Of a DNA stretch of 9,553 nt, positions 1-6,553 are shown piece after piece. The DNA is from CAZOKO01 sp964580455 (GTDB lineage Bacteria; Desulfobacterota; WTBG01): assembly GCA_964580455.1 (NCBI GenBank), contig CAZOKO010000099.1:1-9553 (forward strand). The letters run 5' to 3'. The notes beneath the pieces are model-generated. The model did no database searches and had not been told where the DNA came from. It worked only from the letters and a program-made list of their open reading frames with translations. Both the position numbers and the translations under genes were made by a program. The stretch's first letter is position 1. Each line of letters starts with the position of its first letter.

Positions 1-351
1 ACATTATTTAATGCTTTTCCTAATATCTCAGGGAACATGCGTGTGGTAGATTATAATAATCTTCCCAGTGCGTACTATTTCCGTGAGAAAGGACTAACCA
101 TTAATACAGGGTCATTTTTTGAGAATTGGATCCCTCGCACTAAGAGAAAGTGGAAAAGCGTAGAGGAGTACCAGCAGTATCTGAAGCATAATCACATTAA
201 TTATGTGCTCATATGCAAAAGATGTGGTGGTATCATTTTCCCAGGTGCTGACACTGCAGAAAAAGCAATCCTCTCTCAGAACTATTCCATAATCTGGGAA
301 AATCACTACTATAAACTTTACCGCATTGATTCTGCTGAGCAAGCACCATAA
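1..351 (+). CDS. C-terminal part of a probable GT-C membrane glycosyltransferase (5' end outside window)
   Basis: The frame is open from base 1, so this is the last 116 codons of a longer gene; the ATG at 37 is internal, with no ribosome binding site before it. The visible part is soluble with no membrane segment. The block SVEEYQQYLKHNHINYVLI, followed later by HYYKLYRI near the end, matches the usual build of the periplasmic tail of polytopic GT-C (GT39/ArnT-like) glycosyltransferases: a helix, a 'YVLI' strand, and a closing 'YxLYRI' strand. It holds one CxxC (CKRC), which alone does not argue for metal binding. That another GT-C-like gene lies downstream at 1979 supports the reading. The catalytic half is not in the window, so the family call is an inference; that the frame is coding is fairly sure. 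Confidence 0.6.
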   Translation, partial: TLFNAFPNISGNMRVVDYNNLPSAYYFREKGLTINTGSFFENWIPRTKRKWKSVEEYQQYLKHNHINYVLICKRCGGIIFPGADTAEKAILSQNYSIIWENHYYKLYRIDSAEQAP

Positions 352-403
352 TTATAATTGTTAATTTTTTATTTATGTTGTATGTTTGCACTATGTTTAT
401 TTT

Positions 404-453
404 CCAGCTTTTATAGAATTCGCAAGAAGGGATAAAAGCTGATAGCTGGAGGT
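404..453 (+). promoter_or_regulatory. Leader inverted repeat overlapping the ribosome binding site of the first methyltransferase gene
   Basis: CAGCTTTTAT (405-414) and ATAAAAGCTG (432-441) are perfect 10-bp complementary arms around a 17-nt loop. The loop contains TTC-GCAA-GAA, a possible GNRA-capped mini-stem. Immediately after, AGCTGG (444-449) can also pair with CCAGCT (404-409), and that second pairing covers the first bases of the Shine-Dalgarno GGAGGT (448-453), 10 nt before the ATG at 464. No T-run follows, so it does not look like an intrinsic terminator. The structure is seen in the sequence; a regulatory role is inference. Confidence 0.4.
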
Positions 454-463
454 ATATTAAAAA

Positions 464-1248
464 ATGGTTGAACACATTAACAAACAACTTTACGATAAGC
501 AGTTTGAAGATGATGAGCGGGAGTTGATGTGCAACCTTCTCATTGAAGAAAAGTTTAAAAAAATGAGAGGGCTCATTACCGGCGCAGAGAAAAGAGTGCT
601 TGATGTTGGATGCGGAAATTGCTGGACAAATCAGTTGTTCAGTAAAACCAGTGTTGAACACTTTGGAATAGATATTTCGGAAAACGCTTTGAAAAGAGCT
701 GAAAAGAAAGGTGTCATAGTAAAAAAAGTGAACCTCGATTCTGATCCCATACCTTTTGAGGATAATTTCTTTGATCTGGTATTATGTTCAGATATTATTG
801 AACACACTCTGTATCCAGAAAATATCTTGAGAGAATCAAGAAGGGTGCTCAAAGAAGGGGGTAGCTTAATAGTTGTTGTGCCTAACATTGCCGCCTGGTT
901 TAATAGATTATTGGTATTATTAGGATTCTTTCCTTGGGGTATAGAATCAACCGGAACCCTTGAATTGCGTGATGTTTTTTTCACTGGAACATGGGGCACA
1001 TGCACATTTATACTAAAAAGTCGATTGGTACATTGCTGGAGATCATTGGCTTTAAGCCACAGCGCTACCTGGGCGCTAATTTGAACGTAAGTACGATTAT
1101 TAAACAGTGCGTTAATTTGAAAGAGGAATTAATGGGTAATATCTACTGCCCTCTTTTTATACTTAAAACCGTTGATACAATCGGCCGGTCATTTTCAGTG
1201 TTTCCATCCCTTGCCACGGAGATCATTGTAAAGGCAAAAAAAGTTTAA
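464..1248 (+). pseudogene. Class I SAM-dependent methyltransferase, interrupted by a -1 frameshift near 973-1000
   Basis: The N-terminal frame (464-1084, 206 codons) carries the methyltransferase type 11 signature: motif I VLDVGCGNC (residues 45-53), the ribose-binding acid in GIDIS (D70), and motif IV FDLVLCSDIIEH (103-114). After about residue 176 the protein stops looking like the family. The expected C-terminal part, GHMHIYTKKS then LLEIIGF, appears in the -1 frame and runs to the TAA at 1246-1248. Joined, the product is about 261 residues, normal for the family. The -1 frame has a TGA at 970-972, so the crossover must lie after it. Candidates are the 7-T run (975-981) or the G4 run (992-995), where one missing G would explain it. 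GGAGGT at 448-453 supports the ATG. The substrate is unknown; neighbours suggest a sugar or lipid. Mutation, sequencing error and programmed frameshifting all remain possible. Confidence 0.8.
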
Positions 1249-1276
1249 TCCCTTTCAGTATTTTAAGAGATATAAT

Positions 1277-1284
1277 GAGGAGGT
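1277..1284 (+). promoter_or_regulatory. Ribosome binding site deciding a TTG start
   Basis: GAGGAGGT is a near-perfect Shine-Dalgarno sequence. It lies 7 nt before TTG at 1292 but 16 nt before the in-frame ATG at 1301, so it favours the TTG as the true start. Confidence 0.7.
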
Positions 1285-1291
1285 ATCCCTT

Positions 1292-1909
1292 TTGTCCTTG
1301 ATGTATGAGAACCCGTTTTTCTATAATATGTTTGTGAAGATATTGCATGGCCGTTCTTTAAGAAAGAGATATAAGCTTATTGCGCGAGAGATAGGGGAAA
1401 ATAAGAGAGTGTTTGAACCAGGCTGTGGTACCTGTCTCGTTTACCCATATTTGCAGACTAGTTGTGAATATGAGGGGTGGGATTTAAATGAGAAGTTCTT
1501 GGGATTTTGTATAAGAAACGGGATAAAGGTATCCAAGAAGGATGTATTCGACTTCCAAAACTACCCTGACAATGATGTTATCCTTATCTGTGACTTGCTC
1601 CATCATTTAATTCCTAGGCATGAAGGGTTTGTATTAGAGGCATTAAAGAGGACGAAAAAGTTAATTGTTTCAGAGCCGGCACGATCGTTTAAACCACATA
1701 AGATGCTTAAGCCTATAATCCTACCATTATACCGTACATTGCTTGATTCCGATGGTATCAATCAACCTCATCAGACTATAGAGTGGGATTATGATGAGGA
1801 GAAACTAAGGAACTTCTTTCAAAAGCTGGGATGCACCAAAACCATCAAAGTAGGGTGGGATATGATTGCCGTTTTTGACAAGCGAGAGCAAACAATCTTA
1901 AGTGACTAA
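1292..1909 (+). CDS. Class I SAM-dependent methyltransferase
   Basis: This 205-residue soluble protein is a Rossmann-fold methyltransferase. It shows motif I VFEPGCGTC (residues 40-48), the acidic residue after strand 2 in GWDLN (D64), and a motif IV-like VILICDLLHHL (96-106), where the double His follows the pattern common in type 11/12 methyltransferases. Later, KKLIVSEPAR forms the usual post-strand-5 segment. No membrane segment or signal peptide is seen. The TTG start is chosen on the strong GAGGAGGT site; an ATG three codons later would give 202 residues. It follows the broken methyltransferase by 43 nt on the same strand and precedes a membrane glycosyltransferase, so it probably acts in the same glycan or lipid pathway. 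It is not a close copy of the upstream methyltransferase: outside the shared motifs the sequences differ. The methyl acceptor cannot be read. Confidence 0.85.
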   Translation: MSLMYENPFFYNMFVKILHGRSLRKRYKLIAREIGENKRVFEPGCGTCLVYPYLQTSCEYEGWDLNEKFLGFCIRNGIKVSKKDVFDFQNYPDNDVILICDLLHHLIPRHEGFVLEALKRTKKLIVSEPARSFKPHKMLKPIILPLYRTLLDSDGINQPHQTIEWDYDEEKLRNFFQKLGCTKTIKVGWDMIAVFDKREQTILSD

Positions 1910-1978
1910 GCGATATATGATTCAAGATGCGGGCTACAGGAAGAACTCATACACCGGACGTATATACAAGTAAAAAAA

Positions 1979-3679
1979 ATGAATATAGTAAAACGATTCA
2001 ATAAGACTTCAATCCACATTACAATTCTCATCCTGGCAGTTCTTGTTTTTTATGCCCACACCTTTGATTCCGGTTTCATGTTTGATGATTATCCCCAGCA
2101 GCATATGCTCAAGCTTATTAAAGATAACCAGAGAGAAATGAATATGTTTAACTTCATTACCTCTCCTGAGGAAGTGAGAAAATATACTCAAATGACGGTG
2201 ATTCCCTGGTGGAGCAGTCCCAAATGGCGACTGAAGTATTTTCGACCTGTTGCTACCTTCAGCCACCTGATTGACTATACCCTGTGGGGAAGCAACCCTC
2301 TCCCCTATCACATAAACAATGTCCTCTGGTACTCTCTTCTTGTCATACTGCTCTATGTGTTCTATCAATCTTTCTGTAATCACCGTGCCATGGCGTTTTG
2401 CGGGGCGCTGGTGTTTGCTATGGAACCCTGTCACTACATAACAGTACGCTGGCCTGCCTCAAGAAACGATATCATCTGTGCTACTTTTCTGGTATTAAGT
2501 TTCATCTGTTACTTGCACTTTTGTAAAAAGAGAAAGCCCCTTCACAACATACTATTTTTGCTCTCCTATATTCTTGCTCTCCTTACAAAGGAGCTTGCTT
2601 TTCTCTTCCCTGTTTTGATCTTTGCCTATGATTTGACAAGATTCAAGAGATTCAAAGAAATGTTGAAGTGCCAATGGAAAGTGTATCTTTCTCTATTCAT
2701 CATAAATAGTACCCACTTTATTTTCTACATGGCTAATAATTATGGAAGCTACTGGTATGGAGAAACTTCCTTTAAGGATTATCTCCTTGAATTTTTAAAA
2801 GCAGACAGCCTTTATCTCTGCTCCCTTTTCTATGGTGTTGTTATTGCTGCTCTGAGTCCTGATGTCTTTTCCAGGTTCTGGTTTATTATCATCGTACTTC
2901 TTCTATTTCTGTTCTACATTGTATATCTCATCTGGAAAGAGAGGAAACAATACCCTGAAATCAGCTTATTTATGCTGTGGATGCTTCTTTTACTACCTTT
3001 TATTATAGTCCCTCCTATCAATGATCGGCTTTTGCTTATTCCCTCTATCGGGTATGCTTATCTTGCCGCCCTGGCGATTTTCAAGCTGGGGAAGAAAAAA
3101 CTTGCTGTCTTTTTTATTGTTACCGGATTGCTTCTGCCACCGGTTATTCAAGTTATCCAGGCCTATGGTTATAATGAAGGATTAGAGTCAAATTATGAGC
3201 AACTCTATAGTAGAATTGACGAAATTGTTGTCCAAAAAGATTCTAGAGACAGACTGTTTTTCCTGAACTTCCCCAAAGTCAGCCTTTCGGGAGAGAACTA
3301 CATGTACCTCGCACTGTACTTCGACATATACTATCACTATCCACAGTGGGAAGTTCCTGTCTATCCCCTTTCGGCTTTTGATGATAGTATTTCAGTAGAA
3401 ATACTGGATAACCACCACCTGAAGATTTCTCATCCATCACGATTCTATTTTGAAACCAATACGGAAAAATTATTCTCTCTTGAACATACATTTTCACAGG
3501 GGGAAACCTTTACTCTTCCTGATGTAAAGATCACCATAGATGATATGGAAGGAGAAAAGGTGAAATCAGTAGAGGTAGAATTTGTTGAACCAATAGATAG
3601 TCCTTTTTACTATTTTTTGTTTTTTGATGAAGGCGAATGGCAGAGATGGAATCCTAATGAGAAAGAAACACCCTTTTGA
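1979..3679 (+). CDS. Polytopic GT-C fold glycosyltransferase, TMTC/PMT-like, without TPR repeats
   Basis: This 566-residue protein is an inner-membrane protein with a first membrane helix at about residues 12-28. It is followed by a loop motif FDSGFMFDDY (29-38) whose D36-D37 pair sits where GT-C enzymes place their catalytic acid. Further conserved-looking elements are YFRPVATFSHLID (87-99), PYHINN (109-114), RWPASRND (157-164) and LLTKELAFLFP (201-211). This order (FRP, then YH-N, then W-x-x-x-RxD, then KE) is what I know from TMTC-type O-mannosyltransferases and related GT39 proteins, which use polyprenyl-phosphate sugars. Hydrophobic helices continue to about residue 390-400; the last 165 residues look like a soluble, probably periplasmic, domain. 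The TPR tail of eukaryotic TMTC proteins is absent. The ATG has no clear Shine-Dalgarno (only an A-rich stretch), so translation may be weak. Donor and acceptor are unknown. Confidence 0.75.
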   Translation: MNIVKRFNKTSIHITILILAVLVFYAHTFDSGFMFDDYPQQHMLKLIKDNQREMNMFNFITSPEEVRKYTQMTVIPWWSSPKWRLKYFRPVATFSHLIDYTLWGSNPLPYHINNVLWYSLLVILLYVFYQSFCNHRAMAFCGALVFAMEPCHYITVRWPASRNDIICATFLVLSFICYLHFCKKRKPLHNILFLLSYILALLTKELAFLFPVLIFAYDLTRFKRFKEMLKCQWKVYLSLFIINSTHFIFYMANNYGSYWYGETSFKDYLLEFLKADSLYLCSLFYGVVIAALSPDVFSRFWFIIIVLLLFLFYIVYLIWKERKQYPEISLFMLWMLLLLPFIIVPPINDRLLLIPSIGYAYLAALAIFKLGKKKLAVFFIVTGLLLPPVIQVIQAYGYNEGLESNYEQLYSRIDEIVVQKDSRDRLFFLNFPKVSLSGENYMYLALYFDIYYHYPQWEVPVYPLSAFDDSISVEILDNHHLKISHPSRFYFETNTEKLFSLEHTFSQGETFTLPDVKITIDDMEGEKVKSVEVEFVEPIDSPFYYFLFFDEGEWQRWNPNEKETPF

Positions 3680-3717
3680 AAACTAATAAAGTCTTAAAAT
3701 TCTAGAACCTCTAAAAA

Positions 3718-3738
3718 CCCCCCTTTAATAAAGGGGGG
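3718..3738. repeat. Perfect C6/G6 palindrome, REP-like or minus-strand terminator-like
   Basis: CCCCCCTTTA (3718-3727) and TAAAGGGGGG (3729-3738) are perfect complementary 10-base arms around one base, so the hairpin would form with a slightly opened tip. On the plus strand it is preceded by AAAAA (3713-3717) and not followed by T's. Read on the minus strand it is a GC stem followed by TTTTT, a terminator shape, but no minus-strand gene ends here. From memory, C5-6/TTTA/TAAA/G5-6 palindromes occur as dispersed intergenic elements in several environmental bacteria; that family link is unverified. Confidence 0.55.
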
Positions 3739-3770
3739 ATCACATTGCATTCTGAACAGGATTAATTTAA

Positions 3771-4226
3771 ATGAAAAAATTTCCATACTTCCGAACACCC
3801 TGTTGGATAGTTTTATCTATCCTTGTCTTTAGCAGTTATCAAGTCTTTGCTTTTGAAACAGCGGCATTTATTCCCCGCATAGAAGTTCTCACCCCCGGGA
3901 TGACTCGCACTATTGAAATCACTCAAAATTACAGTTTTCCTCAAGACTTCAGTCACTTTCTGATATTAGTTGCAGGATATGGTGGAGTGAGTATAACTTT
4001 AAGGAAAATCGATACTGAGGGTGATCTTCTTGTTTTGACCGGAACAGGTGTATCATCCAGAGGGATAGCGCCTGTTTTTAAATTTGGAATAACTGAGGTT
4101 ACTTTAACAGAAGCAGTAGAGATTGGAGATGAACGTTCTCCTTACGGATTATTGTGGATTTTAAGTTGGGTAGACTCACACACACATAATCCTCCCTATA
4201 ATTATACTTTGGTGCTTTCATTTTAG
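3771..4226 (+). CDS. Small secreted protein of unknown function
   Basis: I do not recognise this 151-residue protein. It begins with a clear Sec signal peptide: basic MKKFPYFR, a hydrophobic core CWIVLSILVFSSYQVF (about residues 11-26), and probable cleavage after AFA-like residues near 26-30. No lipobox Cys follows, so it is not a lipoprotein. The mature part of about 120 residues has no Cys and alternates hydrophobic and polar residues (IEVLTPGMTRTIEI, FLILVAGYGG, LLVLTGTGV, TEVTLTEAVEI, YNYTLVLSF), suggesting an all-beta domain. The last strand ends at the C-terminus in F, as in many exported beta proteins, but it is too short for a usual outer-membrane barrel. A weak AGGA at 3757-3760 lies 10 nt upstream. 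It sits alone between the glycosyltransferase and the pump genes, and a promoter separates it from the pump. Confidence 0.6.
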   Translation: MKKFPYFRTPCWIVLSILVFSSYQVFAFETAAFIPRIEVLTPGMTRTIEITQNYSFPQDFSHFLILVAGYGGVSITLRKIDTEGDLLVLTGTGVSSRGIAPVFKFGITEVTLTEAVEIGDERSPYGLLWILSWVDSHTHNPPYNYTLVLSF

Positions 4227-4294
4227 ATGAATTTTTATTCTCAAGTGGCATTTCTCTCAGCAACCCCTCATCTGTCATAATTAACGAAAGCTAC

Positions 4295-4323
4295 TTGAAA
4301 AATCCTTGTGAATTGGGTATTAT
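4295..4323 (+). promoter_or_regulatory. Sigma-70-type promoter for the export-pump operon
   Basis: TTGAAA (4295-4300; 5 of 6 to consensus) and TATTAT (4318-4323; 5 of 6) are separated by exactly 17 bases. Transcription would start near 4330, giving a short leader that still includes the ribosome binding site AAGGA (4335-4339) before the ATG at 4347. The fit of promoter, leader and start codon supports the call. Confidence 0.65.
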
Positions 4324-4346
4324 TCCCTTAAAAAAAGGATTTGTTT

Positions 4347-5087
4347 ATGATTCTTAGTGTTAAAAATGTAGTAAAAATCTATGAACTGGGTAGTATTAAT
4401 GTCCCGGCTTTAAGAGGTGTGTCCCTGGAGGCTGAAAAAGGATCATTTGTAGCTATCATGGGTCCTTCCGGTTCAGGGAAGTCTACCTTGATGAATATTA
4501 TCGGCTGTTTGGATCGGCCTACTGAAGGCAGCGTAGAGATTGAGGGGATAAAAACTGCCAGGATGGACCGTTCACAATTGGCTTATATAAGAAACAGAAA
4601 GATAGGGTTTATATTTCAAAGTTTTAATCTCCTACCTCGCGTAAGTGCCCTGGACAATGTAATACTGCCTTTTCTCTACAGTGACCAGCCCAAGGACCAT
4701 CACAAGGAAAAGGCACTTAAGTTATTAAAAATGGTTGGATTGGAAAATCGTATAATGCACAAGCCGAATGAACTCTCTGGAGGACAAAAACAGAGAGTTG
4801 CTATTGCTCGTGCTCTGGTAAATGATCCGGCAATTATCCTGGCAGATGAACCCACAGGAAATGTAGATTCTCGCTCCGGGTTGGAGATTATGACTCTGCT
4901 TCAGAAACTGAATAACGAGGGGATGACCATACTGATGGTTACCCATGATCGCTCTATTGCTCAACACTCTGAAAGAATCATTAATTTTAGTGATGGCAGA
5001 ATTATTCAGGAGGAGATAGTCGAGGAAAGAAGATATGCCCTCAAGGAGCTTGAAGAACAATCTGCCCGTGAAAGTGAAGAATTATAA
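4347..5087 (+). CDS. ABC transporter ATP-binding protein, MacB/LolD type
   Basis: This 246-residue cytoplasmic ATPase should power the permease encoded next. All nucleotide-binding motifs are intact: Walker A GPSGSGKST (residues 39-47), Q-loop Gln in IFQSFNLLP (Q91), signature LSGGQ (143-147), Walker B IILADE (163-168) with the catalytic Glu E168, D-loop around GNVD (171-174), and switch His in VTHD (H200). The pattern 'YELGSINVPALRGVSL' at the N-terminus and the length are typical of the MacB/LolD/FtsE group, which serves FtsX-type permeases that work by mechanotransmission. The ATG at 4347 is preferred to TTG at 4341 because AAGGA (4335-4339) lies 7 nt before it. The last 25 residues are Glu-rich, beyond the usual domain end. 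In E. coli MacB, ATPase and permease are fused; here they are separate genes. Confidence 0.93.
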   Translation: MILSVKNVVKIYELGSINVPALRGVSLEAEKGSFVAIMGPSGSGKSTLMNIIGCLDRPTEGSVEIEGIKTARMDRSQLAYIRNRKIGFIFQSFNLLPRVSALDNVILPFLYSDQPKDHHKEKALKLLKMVGLENRIMHKPNELSGGQKQRVAIARALVNDPAIILADEPTGNVDSRSGLEIMTLLQKLNNEGMTILMVTHDRSIAQHSERIINFSDGRIIQEEIVEERRYALKELEEQSARESEEL

Positions 5088-5288
5088 CTCATCCAAATAG
5101 GGCGTACTAAGAATCAGGCATTTGGGCAATATCATGCAACATAAATGACTAACAAGCAGATTCAAGATGTTCTGTTGCAATTCATAGTGAGCAATTATAG
5201 ACATCTTAATAAATTATTTCTTGTTTCCTTGCTAAGTTTTTCTTTTTTTCATCTCCGCGGTCTTTGCGGTGAATAATTGTGAGTTGTT
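5088..5288. other. 201-base non-coding gap between ATPase and permease genes
   Basis: No open frame of note exists on either strand. The left part is plain AT-rich sequence. The right part holds a long T-rich tract and the CCGCGGTCTTTGCGGTGAA block, ending about 15 bases before the permease ATG. A candidate promoter TTGCAA (5175-5180) has only a poor -10 partner. Such a gap is long for two subunits of one transporter, which are normally adjacent or overlapping. Confidence 0.6.
5255..5273. repeat. CCGCGGTCTTTGCGGTGAA block, probably one copy of a dispersed non-coding motif
   Basis: In otherwise AT-rich non-coding DNA stands a GC-rich block containing GCGGT twice (5257-5261 and 5266-5270, 9 bases apart). 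It is preceded by a T-rich, C-containing stretch (5219-5254). The form resembles the '...CTTTGCG/CTCCGCGGTGAA' blocks that I recall as scattered through intergenic DNA of several environmental bacteria. The sequence is seen; membership in such a family is recollection and not tested. Confidence 0.4.
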
Positions 5289-6482
5289 ATGAAATTACCG
5301 GAGATTATTCAGGTCTCTTTAGAGGGATTAAGGTCTAACATATTAAGGACTCTGCTTACTGTTTTGGGAGTCATTATCGGTGTCTCTGCTATAGTGCTCT
5401 TAATTTCACTCTCACTCGAGGTGAAGAACCAGGTTGCTGGCAGCATCAAGTCATTAGGTTCTAATCTCTATTTTGTCTTTCCTTCCGATCCACAAAGCCA
5501 CAGTGCGGCCTTCGTTGCCAGTAAATTGAGGCCAGAGCATGCAAGGGAGATTAACCAAAAAAGCAGTTATAATATTGCTTCCTCACCGGTCATGAATAAA
5601 ACTTCAGTGGTAAAGTATGGTAGAAAATCCAGGGGTGCCACTGTTATTACAGGTGCCTTGCCTAATCTGCCTTATGTGAGGGATTGGGAGGTAGTGAAAG
5701 GGCGTTTTATCGAAAAAAGGGATATTGTTTCCAACAGGAAGGTTTGTGTTATTTGTCAAGCGGTCAACAGGGATTTATTTAGAAGCGTTGATGCCATTGG
5801 CAGAAATCTGGTCATTAATGGAAGAAAATTTAAAGTCATCGGAATCATGGCAAAAAAAGGTTTGTTCTTCAGTATAGATTTAGATGATCAGGTATTCATA
5901 CCCATAAGCACTGCTCAGAAGTTTTTCAACACAAGTGAACTCAATGTCATTATGGTCAAAGTTCCCAATGCAAAGCATATAGAACCCTCCATGGCCGAAA
6001 CGGGAAGGATATTGGAGAAACGCCTTGATAAAAATGATTTTTATGTTCAGAGCCAGGGACAAACCCTGGATATTTTTCAGCAAATAACTTCCATTCTTAC
6101 TATCATGCTGGGAGCTATAGCAACCATCTCTCTGGTAGTGGGGGGGATTGGCATCATGAATATCATGACAGTAGCTGTTACCGAGAGAACAAAGGAAATT
6201 GGGATCCGCAAGGCTGTAGGTGCCAGGGACAATGATATTTTGTTTCAGTTTTTGGCAGAGGCAATAATAATCTCACTTCTGGGAGGATTAATCGGAATCG
6301 CAGTGTCTTATCTTGCCGCGTACTTTATCTCTTTTCTTTATCCTACGTTTCACTTTAGTATTTCGTTTATAGCAGTGGTGGTAGCTGTGCTTTTCGCCTT
6401 TTCAACAGGCACTTTTTTTGGTGTATATCCTGCTTATAAAGCAGCTAACCTTGACCCCATAACCGCCCTGCATTATGAATAG
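5289..6482 (+). CDS. ABC transporter permease, MacB/FtsX type
   Basis: This 397-residue inner-membrane subunit has the MacB fold order: a first membrane helix at about residues 18-41 within LRTLLTVLGVIIGVSAIVLLISL, a periplasmic domain (about 45-265), then three C-terminal helices forming the FtsX domain. Family landmarks are GGIGIMNIM followed by VTERTKEIGIRKAVGA (the coupling segment to the ATPase) and the closing GVYPAYKAANLDPITALHYE. The length matches the permease half of MacB; nothing is truncated. MacB-type permeases do not carry substrate through the membrane helices but drive it from the periplasm into a TolC-like channel, which fits the adaptor and channel genes downstream. The ATG has only a weak TGAG site before it. 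The substrate is not readable: antibiotics, peptides, siderophores and lipids are all known for the family. Confidence 0.93.
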   Translation: MKLPEIIQVSLEGLRSNILRTLLTVLGVIIGVSAIVLLISLSLEVKNQVAGSIKSLGSNLYFVFPSDPQSHSAAFVASKLRPEHAREINQKSSYNIASSPVMNKTSVVKYGRKSRGATVITGALPNLPYVRDWEVVKGRFIEKRDIVSNRKVCVICQAVNRDLFRSVDAIGRNLVINGRKFKVIGIMAKKGLFFSIDLDDQVFIPISTAQKFFNTSELNVIMVKVPNAKHIEPSMAETGRILEKRLDKNDFYVQSQGQTLDIFQQITSILTIMLGAIATISLVVGGIGIMNIMTVAVTERTKEIGIRKAVGARDNDILFQFLAEAIIISLLGGLIGIAVSYLAAYFISFLYPTFHFSISFIAVVVAVLFAFSTGTFFGVYPAYKAANLDPITALHYE

Positions 6483-6553
6483 AAGGTGTCATTTTCTGTC
6501 AGCTGTTGCTGCCAGGGCAGTAAGATAGTTAAAAATCTTTATTGAGAGGTTTC

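Noticed and set aside
352..386. AT-only inverted-repeat-like stretch and a T6 run after the first gene, and a weak promoter-like pair TTGTTA (358-363) / TATGTT (381-386)
   Set aside because: The pairing is made only of A and T and would not form a stable terminator stem; the promoter boxes match only 4 of 6 each in AT-rich DNA where such matches are common by chance.
1919..5169. Shared 11-mer GATTCAAGATG at 1919-1929 and 5159-5169 in two non-coding gaps
   Set aside because: Around ten chance pairs of identical 11-mers are expected in a window of this size, and the flanks do not match.
6505..6520. Small hairpin CTGC-CAGG-GCAG between permease and adaptor genes, considered as terminator or attenuator
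   Set aside because: It has only 4 bp and no T-run directly after it; the adaptor gene has no convincing promoter of its own, so read-through is expected.
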